Below, piece after piece: positions 10,588 through 19,515 of a stretch of DNA of 64,000 nt (position 1 is its first letter; every line of letters begins with the position of its first letter). Position numbers and translations under genes: made by a program. The DNA is from Methylorubrum populi (GTDB taxonomy: Bacteria; Pseudomonadota; Alphaproteobacteria; Rhizobiales; Beijerinckiaceae): the NCBI RefSeq assembly GCF_002355515.1, contig NZ_AP014809.1, positions 1,884,501 through 1,948,500 of the forward strand, read 5' to 3'. The notes below the pieces were generated by a model, which searched no databases, was not told where the DNA came from, and saw only the letters and a list, made by a program, of their open reading frames with translations.

Positions 10588-12861
10588 TCACCTTTCGGGG
10601 CGCTGTCTCTTCCGCGCGGTGGCCGGCTTCTTGCCCTTGGCTGTCGCGAGCGTTCGCCCCGACGGGCCGTCTCCGACCCTGGATTTCGTCGCCCGTGCCT
10701 TGCCGGCGGTCCGGAGGAAGGTCATCGCACGGGGATTGCGGGCTGCGGCCGAGGCCCGGATCAGCCGCATGCCGTCCTCGACGTCGCGATCGATGCCGCG
10801 ACCGGCGACGAGATTGAGGCCAAGCTGGAACTGCGATTCCGAATACGCCTTGGCGTCGATGTCCGAGCGGTTGTCGATCGACTGACGGAACCAGTAGTTC
10901 GCTTCCGCGTAGTCCGGCGCGCCGTCCCAGCCCTCGATCAGGGCCATGCCGAGATTGTGGTAGGCGACCGCCGCACCGTCGACGGCGGCCTGTCGCAGCA
11001 TCCGCACGGCCCGCGCCCCGTTGGCCTGCGGCCGCTCCATCTCCATCAAGGCGAGGTCGTTGAGCGCCTGCGGCAGCCCCTGCTCGGCCGCAACCTGCAG
11101 CAGGGTGAGACCGCGGATCGGATCCTTCGGCACGCCGCGGCCTCCGAAATGGAGGTTGGCAAGGTTGAGCTTGGCGGTCCGGTCGTTCTTCGCGACCGCC
11201 TGTTCGAGCCAGCGGACGGCTTCCCGGTCGTCCCGCTTCACTCCGCGACCCGCCATGTAGGCGTAGCCGATATTGTTCATGGAGGCGGCCGAGCCGCGCT
11301 CGGCGCCCTTGCGATACCAGGCCAGGGCCTCGGCGAGATCGCGCGGCACGCCGCGGGCGTGGTCGTACTGCATCCCGATGGCGGTGTAGGCGGCGGCCAC
11401 CCCCTTCGCGGCTGCCCGGTCGTACCAGCGCCGCGCCTCCGCGTGGTCGACCGGCACGCCCTGGCCGTAATCGTAGATCGTGCCGATCTGGTTCATCGCC
11501 CGGCCGTCACCGGCCTCCGCCGCCCGTCGGAACCACTTCATCGCCAGGGCGTAGTCGCGCACCACGCCTCCGGCGTCCTGATAGCGGACGCCGAGCCCGT
11601 GCGCGGCCTCGACCGAGCCGCCCTCGGCCATCCGTTCGAGCAGCACGAGGCCGAGCGTCACGTTCTGTGGTGCCTTGTCGATGTAGGAATTGGCGAGCGC
11701 GAAGGTCGCCGTGGCTTTGCCGAGGCCGCTCGCCCGCACGAGCCAGCGCCGCTGGCCCGCGATGTCCACGCCGCCGCCCTCGCCGTCCCGCATCATCCCG
11801 GCGAGTTCCAGCATGGCCACGGTCGAGTCCCGCTCCGCGGCCAGGAGGTAGAAGCGCCGTGCCGCAGCGAGATCCCGCGCCAGCCCGGTCCCCCTGTCGT
11901 GCAACTGTCCGTAGACGAAGGCGGCGTGGCGGCTTCCGTTCGCGATGGCCTCCTCCAAGAGGGAGCGGATGCGCGCCTCGTCCGCGGGCTTCCCGTCGGC
12001 CGCCTCGGCGAGCATCCGCGCCAGATCCGCCTTGGCGGGCGCGTGGCCGGCACGGGCGGCCTCCTCCAGAAGGGCGAGCGCCCGGGCGCGGTCGCGCTGC
12101 GGCGGCTCGGCGCTCGCGAGGTTCCGTGCCAGATAGCGCTTGAGTTCGGGATGACCGGTCCGTGCGACGCCCTCGCTCAGCACGGCAAGACCGGCGGCGG
12201 GATCGCTCGACAGCGCGTCCCCGTAGGAGCCGGCGAAGCGCCCTTCCGCGATCGCGTCGTAGCCGCCGGGATAGCCGTGTTCCTTCGCCTGTGTGAGGGC
12301 CGCAATCGCCGCGTCCTTGCGCTCGAGCGCCTTGAGGACGAGGCCGAGCCGGTAGGAGGAGCCTGCCGCCGCCGGCTCCGCGGCCGCCGCGGCGGCGCAG
12401 AGGGTTGCAGCGGCTTCCAGGGCCGCGGTCCGTCCCTCGGTCACGCCGTCGAGGATCGACCGGTCGGGGGTTACGGCCTCGATCTCCTTCGGGAGAGCGA
12501 CGGCGCGGTCGCAGGCCTCACCCTGCATCTCGGGCGAGGCCTTCTCGGATGACGATACCGATAAAGGCGCGGATGGGGGCGGCGCCGGACTCGGCTTCTC
12601 CTCGGCCCGGATGGTGTTCGGCGCCGCGAGCGCGAGGCCGACGAGAAGGATGGCGAGGGAGGCACGCGCCGGCCTCTCGCGGCCTGGCCCGGGGCGACGG
12701 CCCGGAGCACCGTTGCCGGGCATCTCTTGGGGCATGCCGCCGGATGGAACTGCGGGCGCCCGGTCCGGCTCTTGCGGGCTCTCGGAGCGCCCGCATCGCT
12801 GCCCCCGCGTCCCGACGCGCCTCGAATCCGAAGCCGAGAACGCTGCGGACTTCGACGACAT
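10588..12861 (-). CDS. Sel1-repeat (TPR-like) envelope protein
   Basis: From ATG 12861 the product is 757 aa; GAGGAG lies 6 nt before it, better than the further upstream starts. The first 60 residues are Arg/Pro/Gly-rich, then comes one hydrophobic segment, ASLAILLVGLALAAPNTIRA (about residues 65-85), which would act as an uncleaved anchor or late signal. After a Pro/Ser linker come roughly eleven Sel1/TPR-like units, for example AMNQIGTIYDYGQGVPVDHA and ASMNNIGYAYMAGRGVKRDD, running to about residue 720, and a Lys/Arg-rich tail. Sel1 proteins are scaffolds for protein-protein contacts in cell-cycle, polarity and signalling. No enzymatic domain is seen. It converges on the glycosyltransferase gene. 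Confidence 0.85.
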   Translation of the reverse strand: MSSKSAAFSASDSRRVGTRGQRCGRSESPQEPDRAPAVPSGGMPQEMPGNGAPGRRPGPGRERPARASLAILLVGLALAAPNTIRAEEKPSPAPPPSAPLSVSSSEKASPEMQGEACDRAVALPKEIEAVTPDRSILDGVTEGRTAALEAAATLCAAAAAAEPAAAGSSYRLGLVLKALERKDAAIAALTQAKEHGYPGGYDAIAEGRFAGSYGDALSSDPAAGLAVLSEGVARTGHPELKRYLARNLASAEPPQRDRARALALLEEAARAGHAPAKADLARMLAEAADGKPADEARIRSLLEEAIANGSRHAAFVYGQLHDRGTGLARDLAAARRFYLLAAERDSTVAMLELAGMMRDGEGGGVDIAGQRRWLVRASGLGKATATFALANSYIDKAPQNVTLGLVLLERMAEGGSVEAAHGLGVRYQDAGGVVRDYALAMKWFRRAAEAGDGRAMNQIGTIYDYGQGVPVDHAEARRWYDRAAAKGVAAAYTAIGMQYDHARGVPRDLAEALAWYRKGAERGSAASMNNIGYAYMAGRGVKRDDREAVRWLEQAVAKNDRTAKLNLANLHFGGRGVPKDPIRGLTLLQVAAEQGLPQALNDLALMEMERPQANGARAVRMLRQAAVDGAAVAYHNLGMALIEGWDGAPDYAEANYWFRQSIDNRSDIDAKAYSESQFQLGLNLVAGRGIDRDVEDGMRLIRASAAARNPRAMTFLRTAGKARATKSRVGDGPSGRTLATAKGKKPATARKRQRPER

Positions 12862-13057
12862 GGCGGGCTCCTCGGACGATACCGATCGCGGGTGCATCCT
12901 CCCGGCCGGTGCGTCATGAGGTGGGGAGGTCTGCCGTTCGTGCGCAGAGATGGCGCGCACGCCTGCGTTGTCATCGGCGGAAGGTTGATGACGACGCCCA
13001 AGCGTCAGCGCTTCCGGGCTGGCCCCGCGGCGTGGATCCGAACCGCGGTGCCGAGCC

Positions 13058-14164
13058 TCAGTACAAGGCCGGCAGCACCACGTTCGGCACGGCGAGCGGG
13101 CCGAGCATCAGGCGCCCGTCGCCGAGGCGAAGGGTCGGCAGGGGCTTGAGGCCGTTGGCTCCGCTCGCCGCCTGCGCCTCGCCGGAGACATCCTCGCGCT
13201 TGCGCAGGCCGCCGAGGAACTGGCCGACGAGGTTGCCGATCAGCGCGCCCTTGTCCGAGCCGAAACGCTGACCCATCACCTGCCCGACCAGAGCCTCGAG
13301 CCCGATCGCGCGGATGTCGAAGCGTCCTTCGGGGCGGTGCGCCTCGTCGAGGCCGACCTCGCCCTTGGCCTGGAGGCGGCGCTCACCCTTGGCAATCGAC
13401 AGCCGCGTCACGTCGAGGCGGCCGTCGGCCTGCCGCCACTTCTCCAGTTCCCGCGCCACCGTGCCGGTGCGAAGCACCGTCGCCCGCTCGATGGTCGTGT
13501 CGAGATCGATATCGGCGGGGTCGCTGCTGCCGGCGAGCGCGTCGAGGCGCGGAACGGCGGCCTTGGCGAGGCGCAGGCTGACATCGACGGCGCCGTCACT
13601 CTCGAAGCGGCCGGGCGTCGGCCGGGCGTGGAGTTCGAGGTGCTCGGCGGCGAAATCCACCGGGCCCGGATCGGGCGATTGGACCGTGCCCTGCGGAGCG
13701 TCGACGACGAGGGAGGCGCGGCTGAAGCCGTTCGAGGCGGCGTGGAAGCTCGCTTCCAGGGACTTCCAGGTCACGTTGCCGGTCAGGTCGCCCTGCTCGA
13801 CATGGAAGGGGCCGTCGACCTCGAGCACGACGTGGCGCGGATCGTAGACCTGCACCACAGCGGTGGTCGGCCCGAGGGTGAAGCTGCCGTCGGAGCGGGC
13901 GAAGCGCAGGGAGGCGCAGCGCAGTTCGAGGCGGAAGGGAAAGCCGGTGATCGAGCGGTCGGCGCAGGTCCACTGACGCCCCGCCTGGGCTTCGCGGGCG
14001 AGCCAGGCATCCATCTCGCTCTCGGCCTTGCCGCGGATGAAGAACCACGCGGTGGCCCAGGCGACGGCGACGGTGGCGAGCAGGATGTAGGGGAGAAACA
14101 GGCCGATCCGCCTGCGCCGCCGCGGCAGCGGTCCGCCAGGGATCGGTTCGGGTGTCTGCGCCAT
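13058..14164 (-). CDS. DUF2125 family periplasmic/membrane protein
   Basis: The 368-aa protein has an Arg-rich N-terminus, then a single membrane segment, IGLFLPYILLATVAVAWATA (about residues 20-40), and a long soluble part typical of DUF2125: WTCADRSITGFPFRLELRC followed by repeated beta-rich stretches with few charged clusters. It should be anchored in the inner membrane facing the periplasm. The family is common in Rhizobiales, often near prephenate dehydrogenase genes, which is echoed here by tyrC 4 kb away. Its biochemical function is unknown. ATG 14164 was chosen over the earlier in-frame ATG (14263) because the extension is low-complexity and the membrane segment would otherwise be buried. 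Confidence 0.85.
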   Translation of the reverse strand: MAQTPEPIPGGPLPRRRRRIGLFLPYILLATVAVAWATAWFFIRGKAESEMDAWLAREAQAGRQWTCADRSITGFPFRLELRCASLRFARSDGSFTLGPTTAVVQVYDPRHVVLEVDGPFHVEQGDLTGNVTWKSLEASFHAASNGFSRASLVVDAPQGTVQSPDPGPVDFAAEHLELHARPTPGRFESDGAVDVSLRLAKAAVPRLDALAGSSDPADIDLDTTIERATVLRTGTVARELEKWRQADGRLDVTRLSIAKGERRLQAKGEVGLDEAHRPEGRFDIRAIGLEALVGQVMGQRFGSDKGALIGNLVGQFLGGLRKREDVSGEAQAASGANGLKPLPTLRLGDGRLMLGPLAVPNVVLPALY

Positions 14165-14332
14165 CGGCCTCGTTCCTGCGCGGTCCGGCAGGACCGGCCG
14201 GACGCCCCGTGTTTGGAGAGAGGGGCGGCGCAAGGCAAGAGCCTGCCCTGGCCCGGCCATCACGGGCCTGAGAGCAGGCGAGACTTGAAGACGCGACCTG
14301 AAGGTGAGCCGGCGAGGCAGCCCGTAGGGACG

Positions 14333-14773
14333 TCAGGCGCTCGCCTGTTCCCCATCGACGGCGAGATCGGCCACGACGGCGCGGCGCTCGTCCTCCCCCT
14401 CGGCGAGGCGGTGGACATGCATCTCCGTCGCTCCCTGCTGGCGGGCGCGGGCGAGCCAGTTTCGGTGCAGGCGCTCGCGCGGTCCCTTGCCGGACGCGGC
14501 GATCGAGACGGCCTGGGCGATGCCGGCATCGTCGCGCCGGACGGCGATCACCACCGCCTCGTCGACCTCGGCGAAGTCGGGCTCGGCCAGTTCGTGGACG
14601 CCGACGACGTAGCGGCGGCCGGAACGCCCGCGCCACGCGCTCAAGGCAGGAGCGGCACCCCGCAGGCCCGCCATGGTTCGGAGACGCTCCTCGCGCACAT
14701 CCGCTCTCCGGGATCGATCGTCCTTCAGATCGCGGAGCGCGACCGACCAGGACAGGGCTCGTTTGTTCGCCAT
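14333..14773 (-). CDS. Small conserved hypothetical protein
   Basis: I do not recognise the family. The 146-aa product is cytosolic, with no signal or membrane segment, and is rich in Arg and Ala. The central part, GRRYVVGVHELAEPDFAEVD then EAVVIAVRRDDAGIAQAVSI, alternates hydrophobic and charged residues like a folded alpha/beta domain, and the C-terminus is acidic. Codon third positions look normal for this genome, supporting coding. No good ribosome site precedes ATG 14773. It points away from lptE across a 308-nt gap and is followed by DUF2125 on the same strand. Confidence 0.55.
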   Translation of the reverse strand: MANKRALSWSVALRDLKDDRSRRADVREERLRTMAGLRGAAPALSAWRGRSGRRYVVGVHELAEPDFAEVDEAVVIAVRRDDAGIAQAVSIAASGKGPRERLHRNWLARARQQGATEMHVHRLAEGEDERRAVVADLAVDGEQASA

Positions 14774-15081
14774 TTGTTCTGTTCTACGACGCTCGTCCGA
14801 TCGCCGTCAAGGCGCTGGTTCGGATCAGGTTTCGAGATCGGATTAAGGTGGGAATTGTCGCCCGGTTCCACAAGCGACGACGGCGTCTCAGGCTCCTGTG
14901 ATGTCCCGATTCGATCGACCGATCATCGTCTCGCCGCACAGCCTTCGTAAAGCATGGGTCTGGCAGGGTGACCGGGCGCGGTGCCTGCCGTACAAGCGGA
15001 GCCGTGTGCCGTCCCGTTTTCGGAGATCCAGGTCTCGGGCGGAGCGGCGTGACGCGGCGGGGAACAGCCTTGGGGCGGGTG
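14774..15081. other. Divergent intergenic region before lptE
   Basis: This 308-nt gap separates the minus-strand small protein from plus-strand lptE. It should carry both promoters. I see no convincing -35/-10 pair, operator or RNA gene. Short open frames here have no protein-like features. Confidence 0.35.
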
Positions 15082-15636
15082 ATGGGTGTGGCGACGAACA
15101 GGCTGGGGGTTCGAATCGCGCGGCTCGCGCTCGCCGCCGGCCTCGCGCTGAATCTCGGCGCCTGCTTCCGCCCACTCTACGGACCGACCGCCTCGGGTGA
15201 GTCGATGCAGGGGCTGCTCGCCGCGATTCAGGTCGACGACGTCAACATGGCGCAGGATCAGGAGCGCCTCGGGCACTACCTACGCAGCGAGCTGATCTTC
15301 GATCTCGACGGTTCCGGCCAGCCCGCCGTGCCGAAGCGCTACCGGCTGAAGATGCAGGGCAGCGAGCAGGTGCAGACGCCGATCGTCTCCTCGACCACGG
15401 CGCGGGCGGAAGCCGGCACCATCGTCGGCACCGTGAAGTTTTCGCTGGAGAGCCTGGACGGGCGCCGCATCCTCACCGAGGGCGTCGCCACGGGCACCGC
15501 GACCTACGATCGTTCGATCCAACGCTTCGCCTCGCTGCGCGCCGCGCGTGACGCCGAGATCCGTCTCGCCAAGCTGCTGGCCGACCAGATCAAGACCCGG
15601 ATCGCCTCCGTCCTCGCCGTCAAGCCGAACCCCTGA
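15082..15636 (+). CDS. lptE: LPS assembly lipoprotein LptE
   Basis: LptE is the outer-membrane lipoprotein that plugs LptD and helps place lipopolysaccharide on the cell surface. From ATG 15082 the protein is 184 aa. A short signal peptide ends in a lipobox LNLGAC, putting the acylated Cys near residue 29, followed by FRPLYGPTA, the usual start of alphaproteobacterial LptE. The rest contains YRLKMQGSEQVQTPIVSSTT and a C-terminal helix. Earlier in-frame starts would add a 38-residue Arg/Gly-rich leader ahead of the signal. It is followed after 10 nt by holA, the usual partner; leuS, which normally precedes this pair, is elsewhere in the window on the other strand. Confidence 0.9.
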   Translation: MGVATNRLGVRIARLALAAGLALNLGACFRPLYGPTASGESMQGLLAAIQVDDVNMAQDQERLGHYLRSELIFDLDGSGQPAVPKRYRLKMQGSEQVQTPIVSSTTARAEAGTIVGTVKFSLESLDGRRILTEGVATGTATYDRSIQRFASLRAARDAEIRLAKLLADQIKTRIASVLAVKPNP

Positions 15637-15646
15637 CGGCCGCGGC

Positions 15647-16678
15647 ATGACGGCGGTCAAGGCCGGCGACGTCGAGGGGCTGGTCCGGCGCGGCCCCGAT
15701 CCGCGCATCGCGGTGACCCTGGTCTACGGGCCCGATACCGGCCTCGTCGCCGACCGCGCGGCGCGGCTGGTTCGTGGCATGGTGGCGGATCCCGACGATC
15801 CCTTCGCGCTGATCAAGATCGATGGCGACACTCTCGCCTCCGATCCGGGACGGCTCGTGGACGAGGCCGGCACCGTCGGCCTGTTCGGCGGCAGCCGCAC
15901 GATCTGGGTGCGTTCCGGCAGCCGCAACTACGCGCCGGCGGTCGATGCGGTGCTGAAGGCTCCGGGTGAGGGCGCCCGGATCGTGGTGGAGGCGGGAGAC
16001 CTCGCCCGCTCCGCGCCCCTGCGCACCCTCTGCGAGGGTTCGCCCAGAGCGCTTGCCCTGCCCTGCTTCCCCGACGACGAGCGCACGCTTGCCGACCTCA
16101 TCGAGCGCACGCTGCAGGAGGATGGCCTGCGCATCGACCGCGATGCTCGCGACCTTCTGGCGGGCAGCCTCGGCAGCGACCGCCGCGCCAGTCTGTCGGA
16201 AATCGCCAAGCTCGCGCTCTACGCCCGCGGACGGGGCAGCGTCGGCGTCGACGATGTGGAGGCGATCGTCAGCGATGTCGGCGCGAGCGTTCTCAACGCG
16301 CTGATCGATGCGGCCTTCGCCGGACGCGCGAGCGCCGCCGAGCGCGAGTATCGCCGCTTCCGCCACGAGGGCATGGACCCGTCGGCGATGCTCGGTGCCG
16401 GCCTGCGGCACGCCCTCACCCTGCTGTCCCTGCGCCTCGACAATCCGCGGGGCAGCGCGAGCCAGCTCGTCGCCAACTGGCGCGGCCTTCATTTCCGGCG
16501 CAAGGCCTCGGCCGAGACTCAGCTCGCCCGCTGGTCGGCACCGGCCCTGCAACAGGCGGTGTCCTGGCTCCAGGACGCGGTTCTCGCCTGCCGCCGCTCC
16601 GAGCCGGACCTGGCCCATGCGCAGGCGCAGGGCGTGTTTCTGCGCATCGCCGTCGAGGCGGCGCGGCGGCGCGGCTGA
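15647..16678 (+). CDS. holA: DNA polymerase III subunit delta
   Basis: HolA (delta) opens the beta sliding clamp as part of the DNA polymerase III clamp loader. The 343-aa product from ATG 15647 has the family N-terminus VTLVYGPDTGLVADRAARLVRG, a modified P-loop-like region without ATPase function. The central segment contains SLGSDRRASLSEIAKLALYA, and a helical C-terminal collar follows. It begins 10 nt after lptE and forms an operon with it. It runs convergently into parB, separated by 179 nt that hold no recognisable gene. The open frame extends upstream inside lptE but that part is a shadow. Confidence 0.92.
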   Translation: MTAVKAGDVEGLVRRGPDPRIAVTLVYGPDTGLVADRAARLVRGMVADPDDPFALIKIDGDTLASDPGRLVDEAGTVGLFGGSRTIWVRSGSRNYAPAVDAVLKAPGEGARIVVEAGDLARSAPLRTLCEGSPRALALPCFPDDERTLADLIERTLQEDGLRIDRDARDLLAGSLGSDRRASLSEIAKLALYARGRGSVGVDDVEAIVSDVGASVLNALIDAAFAGRASAAEREYRRFRHEGMDPSAMLGAGLRHALTLLSLRLDNPRGSASQLVANWRGLHFRRKASAETQLARWSAPALQQAVSWLQDAVLACRRSEPDLAHAQAQGVFLRIAVEAARRRG

Positions 16679-16857
16679 CGAACCGCTTCGCCCCTTGCCC
16701 TTTCATCGCGGGGCGATGCGATCGCGCTCGTGACGCTGTCGCAGGCGATTTCCCCGGGGATCACGAGGCACGCGTCACGGGAGCCGGTCTGGCCGGTGGA
16801 GCGCGTGAGCTGATGAGAAAGCCACCAATGGCCTCGTGACAGCGCCGGTTCAGGCCC

Positions 16858-17757
16858 TCATGCGTCGCCGCCGAGCTTGCGGCAGAGCGCGTCGCGCTCC
16901 TCGGCGCTGGCGTAGCGGATGCGGATCTCGCCCTCCCCGCTCGCCTTGGACTTCACCGCCACGCGGTAGCCCAGGGCCCGGCCGAGCAGGTCCTCCAGGG
17001 AGCGCAGGGCGGCGTCCCCCTCGGCGGAACGGCGCGGACGGCCCGGACGGGGCGCGTCGTCCTGCGGCGCCTCCGCCGCGGCCAGGGCCTCGACCTCGCG
17101 CACCGACAGCCCTTCGGCCACGATACGACGGGCCACGGCCTCCGGGTCGCGCACGGAGAGCAGCGCCCGGGCATGGCCGGCAGTGATCTCGCTGGCGATC
17201 ACCCGATCCTGGATCGCCGGCGAAAGCTGCAGCAGGCGCAGCGTGTTGGCGAGGTGGCTGCGGCTCTTGCCGAGCAGGTCGGCCAGTTCGGCCTGGGTGT
17301 ACTTGAACTCGCCCATCAGCCGCTCGTAGCCCGCCGCCTCCTCGATGGCGTTCAGGTCGGCACGCTGGACGTTCTCGAGGATCGCGTATTCGAGCGAGGT
17401 GCGATCGTCGATCTCGACGACTACCACCGGCACCTCGTTGAGGCCCGCCCGCTGGGCCGCGCGCCAGCGCCGCTCACCGGCCACGATCTCGAACGTTCCG
17501 GGCACGCCGGAGAGCGCCCGCACGACGATCGGCTGGATCACGCCGCGCTGGCGGATCGAAGCGGCCAACTCGTCGAGTTCCGGCTCCGAGAAGCGGCGGC
17601 GCGGGTTGCGGGGATTCGGGCGCAGGAACTCGACCGCGACCTTGCGCTGCGGATGGCCGGCGGTGCGGGCCGCCTCCTCGGGCGCGTCGTCGGAAAAGTC
17701 GCCGATCAGCGCCGCGAGACCGCGGCCAAGCCGCGGCCGTGCCGTATCATCCGCCAT
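16858..17757 (-). CDS. parB: Chromosome partitioning protein ParB
   Basis: ParB binds parS sites, spreads as a CTP-dependent clamp and with ParA segregates the chromosome origin. The 299-aa protein begins LGRGLAALIGD, the usual N-terminal motif contacting ParA. It contains FLRPNPRNPRRRF, box II GERRWRAAQRAG (part of the CTPase fold) and LENVQRADLN. A helix-turn-helix follows in YTQAELADLLGKSRSHLANT. The C-terminal dimerisation domain ends in AEERDALCRKLGG. I chose ATG 17757; an upstream start adds 17 unlikely residues. It lies 114 nt downstream of parA. A perfect parS is present in rsmG, 1.5 kb away. Confidence 0.95.
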   Translation of the reverse strand: MADDTARPRLGRGLAALIGDFSDDAPEEAARTAGHPQRKVAVEFLRPNPRNPRRRFSEPELDELAASIRQRGVIQPIVVRALSGVPGTFEIVAGERRWRAAQRAGLNEVPVVVVEIDDRTSLEYAILENVQRADLNAIEEAAGYERLMGEFKYTQAELADLLGKSRSHLANTLRLLQLSPAIQDRVIASEITAGHARALLSVRDPEAVARRIVAEGLSVREVEALAAAEAPQDDAPRPGRPRRSAEGDAALRSLEDLLGRALGYRVAVKSKASGEGEIRIRYASAEERDALCRKLGGDA

Positions 17758-17871
17758 TGCCACGCTCGAAACTCCAAAACCTTGAATGACGAAGAGTGTC
17801 TGGCACAACGCCCGGTCGCTGACCGCGGCCTATCCGCGCGTGACGGCGTGGCGGGCGCCTCGTGCAAGACA

Positions 17872-18732
17872 CTAGGCGGCGGCCGCGGGCGGGGGCGCCC
17901 GACCCTCGCGCTGGATCACTTCCGAAGCGAGTCGCAGGTAGGCCTGTGAGCCGGCGCATTTGAGGTCGTAGAGCAGCACCGGCTTGCCGTGCGAAGGCGC
18001 CTCCGAGACCCGCACATTGCGCGGGATCATGGTCTCGTAGACCTTGTCGCCCATGAACCCGCGCACGTCGGCCACGACCTGGGTCGAGAGGTTGTTGCGC
18101 GGGTCGTACATCGTGAGCACGACACCCTGGATCTGCAGCTTGGGGTTCAGCGCCCCGCGCACCTGCTCGACGGTGCGCAGCAACTGGCTCAGGCCTTCGA
18201 GGGCGAAGAACTCGCATTGCAGCGGCACCATCACCGCATCGGCGGCGGCGAGTGCGTTGATGGTGAGCAGGTTGAGGGAGGGGGGGCAATCGATCAGCAC
18301 GTAGCTGATGGGCTCGATCCCCTCCGGGGTCGTGAGATCGCGCAGGATGTTGCGCAGGCGGTGGGCCCGGTCCTGTGCGCTCGCCAGCTCGAGTTCGAGG
18401 CCGAGCAGGTCCATGGTCGACGGGGCGACGGAGAGCCGCGGCACCGCCGTCGGCGTAATCGCATCCGCCAGCGGCGCCTCGCCCGCCATCACGTGGTAGG
18501 TCGAAATCTTGCGGCGGCGACGGTCGATGCCGAGGCCGGTCGAGGCGTTGCCCTGCGGATCGAGATCAATCACCAGCACCTGCTCGCCGATGGCGGCCAG
18601 AGCCGTGCCGAGATTGATCGCCGTGGTGGTCTTGCCGACGCCGCCCTTCTGGTTGGCGAGCGCGAGCACGCGGAGCGGTTTGGCTTGCGCCGGAGCAGCC
18701 TGAGCCGGTGAGGCCGTCGATAAGTCGGTCAT
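17872..18732 (-). CDS. parA: Chromosome partitioning ATPase ParA
   Basis: ParA is the Walker-type ATPase that moves ParB-parS complexes over the nucleoid. The 286-aa product has a 17-residue Ala/Pro/Thr N-terminal tail and then VLALANQKGGVGKTTTAINL with the deviant Walker A (KGGVGKTT). Walker B-type segments are VLVIDLDPQGNASTGLG and YVLIDCPPSLNLLTINALAA. It ends in an Ala/Pro-rich tail. ATG 18732 overlaps the rsmG stop by four bases (ATGA), showing coupled translation in the order rsmG-parA-parB. The open frame upstream is inside rsmG and not part of the protein. Confidence 0.95.
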   Translation of the reverse strand: MTDLSTASPAQAAPAQAKPLRVLALANQKGGVGKTTTAINLGTALAAIGEQVLVIDLDPQGNASTGLGIDRRRRKISTYHVMAGEAPLADAITPTAVPRLSVAPSTMDLLGLELELASAQDRAHRLRNILRDLTTPEGIEPISYVLIDCPPSLNLLTINALAAADAVMVPLQCEFFALEGLSQLLRTVEQVRGALNPKLQIQGVVLTMYDPRNNLSTQVVADVRGFMGDKVYETMIPRNVRVSEAPSHGKPVLLYDLKCAGSQAYLRLASEVIQREGRAPPPAAAA

Positions 18733-19364
18733 GGGTCCACGCGGGAAAGCGACGTGACGCGCACGATCCGTGCCTGCGAGTCGGTGCGGCTCGGAATCAG
18801 GTCGCGGGTGAATGTCCACGCATCCTCGGCCTCGGTCAATTCCGCGGCTGCATCACGTCCCTTCGGAAAAAGCCCGACCGTACCGCTTGTCAACAAGGGT
18901 TCGGTCCAGGTCAGGAGCTGCGTGAGCGGCGCCAGGGCTCGGGCGCAGACGATCTCAATGCCGGTAAGCGTGCCGATAATGGCCTCGATGCGCGCATTGT
19001 GGACGGTGACGGGCGCTCCGGTGAGGCGAGCCGTTTCCGAGAGGAAGGCGCATTTGCGCGCATTGCTTTCGACAAGGCTGACGTGGAAATCCGCTCGTCC
19101 CCGGCCGGCGATGGCAAGAATGAGACCGGGAATGCCGGCTCCCGAGCCGAGGTCGAGCCAGCGTCTGGCCTCCGGCGCGAGAGCGAGCAGTTGCAGCGCG
19201 TCGGCGATGTGACGCTGCCAAACCTCGGCCAGGGTCGCCGGGCCGACGAGGTTCTTGACAGTCTGCCAGCGCGTCAGCTGGGTAACGTAGAGGTCGAGGG
19301 CGGCGGCTGTTTCACGTGAAACATTGTGCTCGTCGAGCACGCGACGACGCAAATCAGTGCTCAT
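18729..19364 (-). CDS. rsmG: 16S rRNA (guanine527-N7)-methyltransferase RsmG
   Basis: RsmG (GidB) methylates N7 of G527 in 16S rRNA using S-adenosylmethionine. The 211-aa protein has the SAM loop WLDLGSGAGIPGLILAI and an N-terminal HNVSRETAAALDLYV. The codons for NVSRET are written over a perfect 16-bp parS palindrome (19308-19323), so the sequence here serves both as coding and as a ParB site. It sits between mnmG (151 nt upstream) and parA (4-base overlap), the normal alphaproteobacterial order. Confidence 0.95.
   Translation of the reverse strand: MSTDLRRRVLDEHNVSRETAAALDLYVTQLTRWQTVKNLVGPATLAEVWQRHIADALQLLALAPEARRWLDLGSGAGIPGLILAIAGRGRADFHVSLVESNARKCAFLSETARLTGAPVTVHNARIEAIIGTLTGIEIVCARALAPLTQLLTWTEPLLTSGTVGLFPKGRDAAAELTEAEDAWTFTRDLIPSRTDSQARIVRVTSLSRVDP
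19308..19323. other. parS: parS centromere site
   Basis: TGTTTCACGTGAAACA is a perfect 16-bp palindrome identical to the universal bacterial parS consensus. It lies in the 5' part of rsmG, directly upstream of parA and parB, where ParB should load. Confidence 0.93.
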
Positions 19365-19515
19365 CCGCGGCGTCGGTCCGAAAATTGTCGGCAGTGACTT
19401 GCAATTTCCAAGGGTGCACTCTCCTTTAGCCCGGCAACCCGACAGCTCGCGCGCGACAGGCCACTGAAGCCATGGCCGGTCAGATCATGGTCTTGGAATA
19501 AAATCCTCATGACCC

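Noticed and set aside
10555-12552. A 665-aa plus-strand open frame
   Set aside because: It is antisense to the Sel1-repeat gene; composition is typical of a shadow.
15108-15117. GGTTCGAATC, resembling a tRNA T-loop
   Set aside because: The flanking bases do not form a T-stem or acceptor stem and it lies inside the lptE reading frame.
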